DNA of 64,000 nt from Pseudoxanthomonas daejeonensis. GTDB lineage: Bacteria; Pseudomonadota; Gammaproteobacteria; Xanthomonadales; Xanthomonadaceae. The translations under genes were made by a program, and so were the position numbers. Below the pieces are notes generated by a model. That model did not search any database, was not told where the DNA came from, and saw only the letters and a program-made list of their open reading frames with translations. This document shows, one piece after another, positions 18,263 to 26,171 of this stretch (position 1 is its first letter; every line of letters begins with the position of its first letter). The DNA is taken from assembly GCF_010093205.1 (NCBI RefSeq), contig NZ_PDWN01000001.1:310001-374000 (forward strand), given 5' to 3'.

Positions 18263-18808
18263 ATGACCGAGACCGCAAACAACGTCCCGGCCAGCGCCGC
18301 ACAACGCGTGCTGGACCGCATCGCAGGCGCCGTCATCGCCGTAGCCGCCATCGCCCTGCTCGGGCTGGTGGTGGTGCAGGCCTGCCAGGTGTTCACCCGC
18401 TACGTGCTCAACGACTCACCCAGCTGGACCGAGCCGGTCACGCTGCTGCTGCTGGCCACCGCGATGAGCCTGGGCGCTGCCGCCGGCGTGCACACGCGTC
18501 GCCACTTCGGGTTCTTCCTGCTGCACGACCATGTCCGGCCGGCGATCCGCCGCGCCATCGACGTGGTGGTCGCGCTCATTGTTGCCTGCATCGGCGTGGT
18601 GATCGCGTACTGGGCTGCGATCCTGCTGCTTGACGGGATCGACATCCGCATCGCGGGCGCCAGCCTGCCGCAGAGCATCAACTACCTGCCCCTGTCGGTG
18701 GGTGGCGTACTGATGTCGCTGTTCGCGATCAACCAGCTGGTGCTCTCGCTTGCGCCACACCCGGCCGTCGCGACATCGCAGCCGGCACCGCAGGACGGAG
18801 ACCTCTGA
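18263..18808 (+). CDS. dctQ: TRAP transporter small permease (DctQ family)
   Basis: A 181-aa inner-membrane protein with four hydrophobic segments and the DctQ-type motif VFTRYVLNDSPSWTEP after the first helix. It forms the transport complex with the DctM protein, whose ATG overlaps this gene's TGA by one base at 18808. The gap to dctP is 9 bp. All three components belong to one operon headed by the FAA-hydrolase gene. Confidence 0.9.
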   Translation: MTETANNVPASAAQRVLDRIAGAVIAVAAIALLGLVVVQACQVFTRYVLNDSPSWTEPVTLLLLATAMSLGAAAGVHTRRHFGFFLLHDHVRPAIRRAIDVVVALIVACIGVVIAYWAAILLLDGIDIRIAGASLPQSINYLPLSVGGVLMSLFAINQLVLSLAPHPAVATSQPAPQDGDL

Positions 18809-20088
18809 TGGCCATCGCGTTGTTGTTCCTCGTATTTGCAATCCTGCTGGTCATCGGCGTGCCGGTCGCATTCGCCCTGGCGGCCGCTTCGCTGGCCGCG
18901 TTGCTCTACCTTGACCTGCCGTCGGTAGTGATGGTCCAGCAGATTTCCGCCGGCACCGGCTCTGCGTCGCTGATCGCGATTCCGCTTTTCATCTTCGCCG
19001 GCGAGATCATGATGCGCGGCGGCATCTCCGAGCGCCTGATCTCTCTGGCCTCTTCGCTGGTCGGGCGCATGCGTGGCGGCCTGGGTCAGGTCTCGATCCT
19101 GTCGTCGCTGTTCTTCGGCGGCGTGTCCGGCTCGGCGATCGCCGACGTCTCGGCGGTCGGCGGCACGATGATCCCGCAGATGGTCAAGCGCGGCTACGAC
19201 CGCGACTTCGCCGTCAACGTGAGCATCACCGCCGCGCTGGTCGCCCTGCTCGTGCCGCCGTCGCACAACCTGATCCTGTTCTCCGCCGCGGCCGGCGGTG
19301 GATTGTCGATCGCTCGCCTGTTCGCCGCCGGAATCATGCCCGCGCTGCTGATGACCGCCGCCCTGATGGTCACCGGATACGTGGTCGCCCGCCACCGCGG
19401 CTACGGCACCGAGCCGTTCCCGGGCTGGCGCGCGGTGCTGGTGCGGCTGGTTTCGGCGCTGCCGGGCCTGGGCCTGGTCGCGCTGATCTTCGTCGGCATC
19501 CGCGCCGGCATCTTCACCGCGGTGGAATCGGCGGCCATCGCCGTGGTCTACGCGTTGCTGGTCACCGTGGTCCTGTACCGCCAGCTGCGCCTGCGCGAGT
19601 TCCGGGAAACGGTGGTGCATGCCGCGCGCAGCACCGGCGTGATCCTGTTCGTGATCGCAACCGCGGCGGTGTTCGGCTGGCTGCTCGCCTACCTGCAGGT
19701 CCCGGCGGCGGCGGTCGAGTTCCTGCAGTCGTTTGCGCACGACAAGTTCATGGTCCTGCTGATGATCATCATCATGCTTCTGCTGCTGGGCACCTTCATG
19801 GACTTGGCGCCGATGATCCTGATCTGCACGCCGATCTTCCTGCCGGTAGCCAAGGCCTACGGCATCGACCCGATCCACTTCGGCCTGGTGCTGGTGCTGA
19901 CCGGCGGCATCGGCCTGGTGACCCCGCCAGTGGGCTCGGTGCTGTTCATCGGCACGGCCATCGGCAAGATCACCATCGCCCAGAGCATGCGCACCATCTG
20001 GCCCTTCTGGCTGGCCGGCCTGTGCGTGCTGCTGGTCGTGGCCTTCTTCCCCCAGGTTTCGCTCTGGCTGCCGGACCTGCTGGCCTGA
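18808..20088 (+). CDS. dctM: TRAP transporter large permease (DctM family)
   Basis: A 426-aa polytopic membrane protein, the sodium-coupled translocation subunit. It has around twelve hydrophobic segments and conserved family stretches: FIFAGEIMMRGGISERLI, FGGVSGSAIADVSAVG, LLGTFMDLAPMILICTPI and GGIGLVTPPVGSVLF. The length is normal for the family. It completes the FAA-DctP-DctQ-DctM operon, and a hairpin follows its stop codon. Confidence 0.93.
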   Translation: MAIALLFLVFAILLVIGVPVAFALAAASLAALLYLDLPSVVMVQQISAGTGSASLIAIPLFIFAGEIMMRGGISERLISLASSLVGRMRGGLGQVSILSSLFFGGVSGSAIADVSAVGGTMIPQMVKRGYDRDFAVNVSITAALVALLVPPSHNLILFSAAAGGGLSIARLFAAGIMPALLMTAALMVTGYVVARHRGYGTEPFPGWRAVLVRLVSALPGLGLVALIFVGIRAGIFTAVESAAIAVVYALLVTVVLYRQLRLREFRETVVHAARSTGVILFVIATAAVFGWLLAYLQVPAAAVEFLQSFAHDKFMVLLMIIIMLLLLGTFMDLAPMILICTPIFLPVAKAYGIDPIHFGLVLVLTGGIGLVTPPVGSVLFIGTAIGKITIAQSMRTIWPFWLAGLCVLLVVAFFPQVSLWLPDLLA

Positions 20089-20097
20089 GCCCGGCCC

Positions 20098-20120
20098 GCG
20101 TCCGCCACTGCGGCGGACGC
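20098..20120 (+). terminator. Hairpin after TRAP operon (weak terminator)
   Basis: GCGTCCGCC pairs with GGCGGACGC around a 5-nt loop, 10 nt after the dctM stop. There is no T-run, so it may only slow or stabilise. The LacI gene that follows has its own TAGAAT -10-like box at 20144. Confidence 0.4.
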
Positions 20121-20176
20121 AGCCGCCAGGTCCCGGCTCCGGCTAGAATCGACCGATCCTTCCGCTGAACGCCCCC

Positions 20177-21235
20177 ATGCCCGCGCGCGCTCCCTCCGCC
20201 ACACCTGCCTCTGGCCGGCTGCCCTCCGGCAAGACCGCCACCATCAACGACATCGCCCGGCTGGCAGGCGTCTCGAAGAAGACCGTCTCGCGGATCATCA
20301 ACCACTCGCCGCTGGTCCGTAAGGACACCCGGGAGAAGGTCGAGTCGCTGATGCGCGAGGTCGGCTACGTGCCCGATCCGCTGGCGCGCGGCCTGGCTTT
20401 CCGCCGTTCGTTCCTGATCGGCATGGTCTACGACAACCCCACCGCGCAGTACATCGTCGACATGCAGTACGGCGCGCTGGACGCGCTGCGCGAGTCGGGC
20501 TTCGAACTGGTCGTGCATCCCTGCGACACGCGCAGCCCCGGTTACATCGATGGCGTGCGCCGCTTCGTCCAGCAGCAGAAGCTGCATGGCGTGATGCTGA
20601 TCCCGCGCGCATCCGAAGACCAGAACCTGGCCGACATGCTGGCGGAGATGAGCTGCCGCTATACGCGCATCGTCCCGGTCGGCTTCGAGGATACCGACGG
20701 CCGCATGATCGTCACCCACGACCGCGACGGCGCGGCCGAGGCAGCCGACTACCTGCTGACCCTGGGCCACCGCGACATCGCCCTGATTACCGGTCCGCTG
20801 GCCTACCGTTCGGCGATCGAGCGCACGGCGGGGTTCGTGGATACCCTGGCCAAGCGCGGCATCGAGGTGCCGAAGTCGCGGATCATCGAAGCCAGCTACA
20901 CCTTCGAATCCGGCGTGGCCGCAGCCGAGAAGCTGCTGGCCGGGAAAGACCGGCCGACCGCGATCTTCTGCGGCAACGACGAAATGGCGGCCGGCGTCTA
21001 CAAGGTCGCCATGCGTGCCGGGATCAACATCCCGCGCGACCTGTCGGTAATCGGCTACGACGACAGCCCGCTGGCGGCCCGCCTGTGGCCGTCGTTGACC
21101 TCGGTGCGACGCCAGACCCGCGACACCGGCCGGATTGCCGCGACCATGCTGATCCGCACCGACAACGCACCGTTGCCGGTGGCCAGCGTGCGCCCGCACC
21201 TCATCGTCCGCGACTCCTGCCAGCCTCCCGCCTGA
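20177..21235 (+). CDS. LacI-family transcriptional regulator (KdgR-like role in pectin locus)
   Basis: A 352-aa regulator. The N-terminal helix-turn-helix and hinge (TINDIARLAGVSKKTVSRII ... GYVPDPLARGL, residues ~22-75) are those of the LacI family. The rest is a periplasmic-binding-protein-like effector domain (SFLIGMVYDNPTAQYIV, PVGFEDTDGRMIVTHD, FCGNDEMAAGVYK). It sits between the TRAP operon and kduI, and CG-centred palindromic sites occur upstream of five transcription units in this window. It probably represses them and is released by a pectin-derived keto acid such as 2-keto-3-deoxygluconate; the effector is inferred from other uronate LacI regulators. No strong Shine-Dalgarno is visible. 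The -10-like TAGAAT at 20144 suggests a short leader. Confidence 0.88.
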   Translation: MPARAPSATPASGRLPSGKTATINDIARLAGVSKKTVSRIINHSPLVRKDTREKVESLMREVGYVPDPLARGLAFRRSFLIGMVYDNPTAQYIVDMQYGALDALRESGFELVVHPCDTRSPGYIDGVRRFVQQQKLHGVMLIPRASEDQNLADMLAEMSCRYTRIVPVGFEDTDGRMIVTHDRDGAAEAADYLLTLGHRDIALITGPLAYRSAIERTAGFVDTLAKRGIEVPKSRIIEASYTFESGVAAAEKLLAGKDRPTAIFCGNDEMAAGVYKVAMRAGINIPRDLSVIGYDDSPLAARLWPSLTSVRRQTRDTGRIAATMLIRTDNAPLPVASVRPHLIVRDSCQPPA

Positions 21236-21283
21236 CCCCAGCCGCCCATGGGCAGCAGCGCTGGGCGATTTGCCGCACCGCGG

Positions 21284-21314
21284 AATGACACCGGTTACCG
21301 TCCTTCGCTAGAAT
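21284..21314 (+). promoter_or_regulatory. kduI promoter with overlapping LacI-type operator
   Basis: A -35-like ATGACA (21285-21290), an 18-bp spacer and a -10 TAGAAT (21309-21314) lie 65 bp upstream of the kduI start. The near-palindrome AATGACACCGGTTACCG (21284-21300) covers the -35 box. This is the arrangement expected for repression by steric exclusion of RNA polymerase. Confidence 0.6.
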
Positions 21315-21378
21315 GGCACCCCAATGCACAAACCACGCCCCGCCAACGCGGGGTGCGCACCACCCGAGGAGCCCCACG

Positions 21379-22227
21379 ATGTACCAGAAGACCTATTACG
21401 CGACCCATCCCGGCGTCATGCAGGGCGCAAGCAACGACGAACTGCGCGACCTGTATCAGATCGGCGACCTGTTCGCCGCCGACGAAGTGCGGCTGAACTA
21501 CACGCACTACGAGCGCTTCGTGATCGGTGGTGCCGCCCCGGTGGGCAAGTCGGTGTCGCTGCCCAAGCAGACCGAGCCGGCCTCGGCCGCGGGCAAGCCC
21601 TTCCTGGAACGCCGCGAGCTGGGCGTGATCAACGTCGGCAACGGCGCCGGCACCGTCACCGTGGACGGCACCGCCTACACGCTCGGTCCGAAGGACGGCC
21701 TGTACGTGGCGATGGGCAGCGAGGACGTGAGCTTCGCCTCGGCCGATGCCGCCAATCCTGCCAAGTTCTACCTGACCTCGACCCCGGCGCACGCGCGCTT
21801 CGAGACCAAGCAGCTGTCGATCAAGGACGCGGTTGCGCTGGAGCGCGGCGCGCTGGAGACCAGCAACGAACGCACCATCTACCAGTTCATCGTGCCGGCC
21901 ACCTGCCAGTCCTCGCAGCTGCTGCTGGGCCTGACCGTGCTCAAGCCGGGCAGCGTGTGGAACACCATGCCCCCGCACCTGCACGACCGCCGCAGCGAGG
22001 TCTATTTCTACTTCGACCTCGGCGCCAACGACCGCGTCTACCACTTCATGGGCCAGCCGGACCAGCAGCGTCACATCGTCATGCAGAACGACGAGGCGGT
22101 GGTCTCGCCGCCGTGGTCGATCCACATGGGTTCGGGCACCAGCAACTACGCCTTCATCTGGGCGATGGGTGGCGAGAACCTGGACTACACCGACATGAAG
22201 GTGCTGGACATCTGCCAGCTGAAGTGA
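21379..22227 (+). CDS. kduI: 4-deoxy-L-threo-5-hexosulose-uronate ketol-isomerase
   Basis: A 282-aa cytoplasmic isomerase that converts 5-keto-4-deoxyuronate, the opened unsaturated galacturonate, to 2,5-diketo-3-deoxygluconate. It is a two-cupin protein with the metal site in [16 protein letters not shown] (two His and Glu), a fourth ligand His in the downstream cupin strand, and the typical N-terminus [17 protein letters not shown]. The length equals the family norm. A GAGGAG ribosome site precedes the ATG. A repressor-type operator overlaps the promoter. kduD follows after a REP element. Confidence 0.95.
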   Translation: MYQKTYYATHPGVMQGASNDELRDLYQIGDLFAADEVRLNYTHYERFVIGGAAPVGKSVSLPKQTEPASAAGKPFLERRELGVINVGNGAGTVTVDGTAYTLGPKDGLYVAMGSEDVSFASADAANPAKFYLTSTPAHARFETKQLSIKDAVALERGALETSNERTIYQFIVPATCQSSQLLLGLTVLKPGSVWNTMPPHLHDRRSEVYFYFDLGANDRVYHFMGQPDQQRHIVMQNDEAVVSPPWSIHMGSGTSNYAFIWAMGGENLDYTDMKVLDICQLK

Positions 22228-22263
22228 GGCGGCGCGCCGCCGGCACCGGCGGAGACGCTGCAC

Positions 22264-22361
22264 GTAGGGCGGGGCGTGCCCCGCTTGCTCCACCACAACG
22301 CGCCGGGTGATCGAGAGCCCGGCTTCCCAGAATGTGTCCAGCGGGGCGAGCCCCGCTCTAC
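22264..22361. repeat. Paired inverted GTAG REP elements between kduI and kduD
   Basis: It begins GTAGGGCGGGGCGTGCCCCG and ends in the reverse complement of GTAGAGCGGGGCTCGCCCCG. Each half is itself a hairpin, and together they make a BIME-like unit of 98 bp. It fills most of the 147-bp gap between the two kdu genes and may tune relative expression by stabilising or pausing on the mRNA. Confidence 0.8.
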
Positions 22362-22374
22362 GAAGGAACCGCTC

Positions 22375-23133
22375 ATGGCAAGCAATCCGTTCAGCCTGCA
22401 AGGCAAGGTCGCGCTGGTCACCGGCGCCAACACCGGCCTGGGCCAGGGCATCGCGCTGGCGCTGGCCGCCGCCGGCGCCGACATCGCCGCCGCCGGCATT
22501 GTTCCTGCCGACGAGACCGGCGAGAAGGTCAAGGCGCTCGGCCGGCGCTTCCTCAACGTCGACGCCAACCTGATCAGCATCGAGCCGGTCACCCGGATCG
22601 TCGAGGAGACCGTCGCCGGCCTGGGCGGCCTGGATATCCTGGTCAACAACGCCGGCCTGATCCGCCGCGCCGACGCGGTCGACTTCAGCGAGAAGGACTG
22701 GGACGACGTGATGAACGTCAACATCAAGTCCGCGTTCTTCATGTCGCAGGCCGCCGGCCGGCATTTCATCGCCCAGGGCCGCGGCAAGATCATCAACATC
22801 GCCTCGATGCTGTCGTTCCAGGGCGGCATCCGCGTGCCGTCCTACACCGCCTCCAAGAGCGGCATCGCCGGCATCACCCGGCTGCTGGCCAACGAGTGGG
22901 CGGCCAAGGGCATCAACGTCAACGCGATCGCGCCGGGCTACATGGCCACCGACAACACCGCGCAGCTGCGTGCCGACGAAGACCGCAACAAGGCGATTCT
23001 GGACCGCATCCCGGCGTCGCGCTGGGGCGAGCCGGCCGACCTGGGCGGCACCGCCGTGTTCCTGGCCAGCAGCGCCGCGGACTACGTCAATGGCGCGGTG
23101 ATCCCGGTCGACGGCGGCTGGCTGGCGCGCTGA
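22375..23133 (+). CDS. kduD: 2-deoxy-D-gluconate 3-dehydrogenase / 2,5-diketo-3-deoxygluconate reductase
   Basis: A 252-aa short-chain dehydrogenase that reduces 2,5-diketo-3-deoxygluconate to 2-keto-3-deoxygluconate, the step after KduI. The nucleotide-binding motif is TGANTGLGQG and the structural motif is NNAGLIRR. The catalytic residues are Ser in IASMLSFQGG and Tyr/Lys in SYTASKSG. The C-terminus VNGAVIPVDGGWLAR matches KduD proteins. An AAGGA ribosome site precedes the ATG at 22375. A Rho-independent terminator follows. The subsequent KDG kinase and aldolase are not in this window. Confidence 0.93.
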   Translation: MASNPFSLQGKVALVTGANTGLGQGIALALAAAGADIAAAGIVPADETGEKVKALGRRFLNVDANLISIEPVTRIVEETVAGLGGLDILVNNAGLIRRADAVDFSEKDWDDVMNVNIKSAFFMSQAAGRHFIAQGRGKIINIASMLSFQGGIRVPSYTASKSGIAGITRLLANEWAAKGINVNAIAPGYMATDNTAQLRADEDRNKAILDRIPASRWGEPADLGGTAVFLASSAADYVNGAVIPVDGGWLAR

Positions 23134-23225
23134 TCGGCTTCGGGCCGCGGGCCGCAGCCGCCACTCCGGTGCCGGCTGCCCCCCTCTCCGGACCCGCGGC
23201 CGGAGCCGATACCGACGATGCAACA

Positions 23226-23259
23226 CCCCGCCCGGCCTGGCCGCTGGCGGGGTTTTTTT
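23226..23259 (+). terminator. Rho-independent terminator after kduD
   Basis: CCCCGCC pairs with GGCGGGG, followed by seven T. It lies directly before the next gene (ATG at 23273), so that gene needs read-through or a promoter inside this short gap. Confidence 0.75.
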
Positions 23260-23272
23260 CGAGGATGCCCGC

Positions 23273-24403
23273 ATGATCGTCCGACTGCTGCCGCTGGTCT
23301 TCCTGCTCGCCGGCCTTGCGGCCCCGGCTGCGGCCGATGCCGCGCCGCGCCGCGTGTTCATCGCCGGCGACTCCACCGCCGCCGAATACGGTCCCGAGCG
23401 CGCGCCCCGCAACGGCTGGGGCCAGCAGCTGCAGGGCTTCCTCGACCCGGCCTATTTCGAAGTGCGCAACCACGCGATCGGCGGACGCAGTTCGCGCAGC
23501 TTCATCGAGGAAGGCCGGCTGGAGCCGATCGCCAAGGCGCTGCGCAAGGGCGACATCCTGCTGGTCCAGTTCGGGCACAACGATGCCAAGTACGAAGATC
23601 CGAGCCGCTACAACGAGCCCGCGCAGGCCTACCCGCAGTGGCTGATGCGCTACGTGGCGGCCGCCCGGGAACAGGGCGCCACCCCCATCCTCCTGACACC
23701 CGTGTCACGGCGCGTCTGGGACTTCGGATCCCTGCTGGATACCCATGCACGCTACACGCAGGCGGTGCGCGAACTGGCCGGGCGCGAGCAGGTCGCGCTG
23801 ATCGACCTCAATGCCAGCAGCACCGACTGGTTGCGTGCGCTGGGCGACGCGGCGTCGACCGCGTACTTCGAGCACGTCCCGGAACGCGGCGTGCGCGATG
23901 ACACGCACTTCAGTGCCGCCGGCGCGACGATGGTCGCCTGCCTGGTGGTGCGCGACTGGAAGGCCGTGGATCCGGCACTGGCCCCGCACGTGGTGCGCGA
24001 CACCGACTGCGGCGCGCCGTCCAGCGCGCGCGCGGACCAGACCGCGCAGAACAACCCTTCCTCGGTGGTGCACGAGCGCGATTTCGCCCGCCAGCAACCC
24101 GGGCCGCATGGCGGACCGGGCACGACCACGGCCTACCCGCTGTTCGCCGATGCCCCCGGCCTGCCCTTCGTCATGCGCAAGCGCGTGCTGCACCCGGGCG
24201 CCGGCATCGGCCTGCACCAGCACCACAAGGACGAGATCTATTACGTGGTCGCCGGTCGCGGGCGCTACGTGCTCGACGGCCGCCAATACGAGGTGGCACC
24301 GGGGAACGCCATGCTCACCCGTGCCGGCAGCACCCACGCGATCGAGCAGGTCGGCGAGGAGGACTTGGTCCTGCTGCTCGCGTATCCGGCTTCACCTCGC
24401 TGA
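23273..24403 (+). CDS. Rhamnogalacturonan-acetylesterase-like SGNH hydrolase fused to a cupin domain
   Basis: A secreted 376-aa two-domain protein. After a signal peptide (residues 1-~24) residues 27-~240 form an SGNH/CE12-like esterase: IAGDSTAAEYG (Ser34), IGGRSSRSF, LVQFGHNDAKY and VRDDTHFSAAG (Asp/His). A linker of ~40 residues leads to a cupin (about 296-376) with metal ligands in GLHQHHKDEIYYVV (His315, His317, Glu322) and His355 in GSTHAIEQ. The cupin recalls KdgF-type enzymes that linearise unsaturated uronates, but small cupins are too alike to be sure, and this one would be periplasmic. The gene is a paralogue of the esterase at 9393, which lacks a cupin. GAGG lies 9 nt before the ATG. 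Confidence 0.85.
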   Translation: MIVRLLPLVFLLAGLAAPAAADAAPRRVFIAGDSTAAEYGPERAPRNGWGQQLQGFLDPAYFEVRNHAIGGRSSRSFIEEGRLEPIAKALRKGDILLVQFGHNDAKYEDPSRYNEPAQAYPQWLMRYVAAAREQGATPILLTPVSRRVWDFGSLLDTHARYTQAVRELAGREQVALIDLNASSTDWLRALGDAASTAYFEHVPERGVRDDTHFSAAGATMVACLVVRDWKAVDPALAPHVVRDTDCGAPSSARADQTAQNNPSSVVHERDFARQQPGPHGGPGTTTAYPLFADAPGLPFVMRKRVLHPGAGIGLHQHHKDEIYYVVAGRGRYVLDGRQYEVAPGNAMLTRAGSTHAIEQVGEEDLVLLLAYPASPR

Positions 24404-24767
24404 CTCCTTCAGCATCCTGAAGCTGGACGCGGCTGTCCTCTGCGTCCGGCCATCGGCGTTCTTCCGGATACAGCCCAGATTCCACAGATACGTGCGGGCT
24501 GAAGCAAGCTTCCGGGGGAAGACCATGTCACACCGCCACTGTCCGCCATTTCCGATGCGATCCCGCAAACGGCGCCACCGCTGCGCGGTGGCAGGCAGAC
24601 CGCGCTGACCCATCGCGCACGGCATCCGGCCGGCGAGCCCGGCCGCACCTTTTTCTTTTTCTTTTAGCCCTTTGTCATGGAGCGATGGCAGGCTGCGGTG
24701 GAGGGCGCCCCAGGGCGTCCGCCGGGAAGGCATCCCCGCGGCCAGGCGATACCAGGAGCAAGGAACG
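24404..24767. other. Gene-free stretch between pectin and amyloid loci
   Basis: About 360 bp without a convincing gene. It holds a terminator at 24627-24665 for the esterase-cupin gene and the ribosome site (AGGAG, AGGAA) of the sigma54 activator gene near 24755-24765. I found no operator copy and no convincing promoter by eye. It marks the border between two functionally unrelated loci. Confidence 0.6.
24627..24665 (+). terminator. Terminator with long T/C tract
   Basis: CGGCCGG pairs with CCGGCCG around a 5-nt loop, followed within 4 nt by a T-rich tract broken by two C. It lies 224 bp after the esterase-cupin stop codon. Confidence 0.6.
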
Positions 24768-26084
24768 ATGGCGGCAGTTCCCGAAATCCGTCCCCGGTGC
24801 ATGATCTGGCTGGGCCGGCCCACGATCCAGGAGCGCGAGGTACTGGCCGCCGCAGGCTGGGACCTGCGCGTGATCGAGAACCCCTGCGACACGCGCATCG
24901 GCCTGCGCGGCAGCGACCGCGTCGCAGCGCTGATGGACCTGCGCCATGCCGATGCCGAATGGCTGGCGGCGATGCAGGCGCTGCTGTCGCGCCATTCCGA
25001 TCTTCCGCTGGTCGCGTTCGGCGATGAAGCCGGCCCCCTTGATTCCGAATGCCTGCTGCGGCTGCGCGAACCGCTGGACCTGGCGCAGATCCAGCGCCTG
25101 GCGCAGATCATCGACGGCGACCACCTGGTTCGCGGCAGCGCCAGCACCGATTCCCTGGTGGGCGGCAGCGCCGCGATGCTTGCGGTACGCGCGAACCTGC
25201 ACAAGTTCGCGCCCGTCGAGCTGCCGGTGCTGGTCACCGGCGAAACCGGCACCGGCAAGGAACTGGCAGCACGCGCCCTGCACGAGATGTCGACGCGCCG
25301 CGGGCGGCCATTCGTCGCGATCAACTGTGGCGCGTTGCCGGCCAGCCTGGTCCAGTCGGAGCTGTTCGGCCACGAGAAGGGCGCGTTCACCGGCGCGGCT
25401 GCCCGGAGGATCGGCCTGTTCGAGGCCGCCGATGGCGGCACCGTATTCCTGGACGAAATCGGCGACCTGCCGCTCGATGCACAGACCAACCTGCTGCGCG
25501 TGCTGCAGGAAGGCACCTTGGAGCGGGTCGGCAGCCACCATACGATCCGCGTTGACGTCCGGGTGGTCGCGGCAACCCACGTCGACCTGGAGGAAGCCGT
25601 CACGCAGGGCCGGTTCCGCCAGGACCTGTTCTACCGGCTGGACGTGTTGCGCCTGCACATGCCGCCGCTGCGCGAACGAGGCGACGACGTGGAACTGCTG
25701 GCCAAGCACTTCCTGGCCCGGTTCCGCGAGCAGCACCGTGTACGCGCGCGGGGCTTCGATGCTTCGGCGCGCCGGGTGCTGCGCAGCCATGGCTGGCCGG
25801 GCAACGTGCGTGAACTCATGAACCGGGTGCGCCGGGCGGCCGTGGTGGGCGAAAGCGACCTGCTCGACGCGCAGGCCTTGCAGCTCCAGGATGCCGCCGA
25901 AGCTGCCGCCAGCGACGGCCTGGGCGAAGTGCGCGTGCAGGCCGAACGCGAGGCCATCCTGGCGACGCTGCGCGACTCGGGCTTCAACGTCAGTGAATGC
26001 GCGAGGCGGCTGCGGGTTTCCCGCGTCACCGTCTACCGGCTGTGCAAGAAACATCGGCTGGCGCTCGGCGCGCTGCGCCCCTGA
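24768..26084 (+). CDS. Sigma54-dependent activator (AAA+, Fis-type HTH) next to fap-like operon
   Basis: A 438-aa enhancer-binding protein. Residues ~10-120 form a degenerate receiver-like domain (VAALMDLRHAD occupies the phospho-Asp region), similar in layout to VpsR-type regulators. The AAA+ domain has Walker A GETGTGKE at 158-165, the sigma54-contact loop GAFTGA at 205-210, and Walker B TVFLDEIGDLPL. The Fis-type helix-turn-helix (NVSECARRLRVSRVTVYRL) ends the protein. The intact GAFTGA loop means it should activate sigma54 promoters. One such promoter lies in front of the convergent six-gene amyloid operon (32187-32204), so that operon is its likely target. AGGAG and AGGAA precede the ATG. 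Confidence 0.92.
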   Translation: MAAVPEIRPRCMIWLGRPTIQEREVLAAAGWDLRVIENPCDTRIGLRGSDRVAALMDLRHADAEWLAAMQALLSRHSDLPLVAFGDEAGPLDSECLLRLREPLDLAQIQRLAQIIDGDHLVRGSASTDSLVGGSAAMLAVRANLHKFAPVELPVLVTGETGTGKELAARALHEMSTRRGRPFVAINCGALPASLVQSELFGHEKGAFTGAAARRIGLFEAADGGTVFLDEIGDLPLDAQTNLLRVLQEGTLERVGSHHTIRVDVRVVAATHVDLEEAVTQGRFRQDLFYRLDVLRLHMPPLRERGDDVELLAKHFLARFREQHRVRARGFDASARRVLRSHGWPGNVRELMNRVRRAAVVGESDLLDAQALQLQDAAEAAASDGLGEVRVQAEREAILATLRDSGFNVSECARRLRVSRVTVYRLCKKHRLALGALRP

Positions 26085-26171
26085 CTGCGTCGTCCTGCAA
26101 TGGTGGAGCGCGCGCGGTGAGACCTGCCCGCCCTGGCCGCCTGGGGCTGCGGCCTGGCGGGCAGGGAACAC

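Noticed and set aside
23694-23707. TGACACCCGTGTCA, a palindrome resembling the locus operator
   Set aside because: It lies inside the SGNH esterase coding sequence and encodes the conserved LTPVSR stretch, so it is better explained by codon choice. It also has CC in place of the CG centre.
24589-24603. TGGCAGGCAGACCGC as a sigma54 promoter for the activator gene
   Set aside because: The GG-N10-GC spacing is present, but the -12 region lacks TTGC, and it lies within a GC-rich stretch where chance matches are common.
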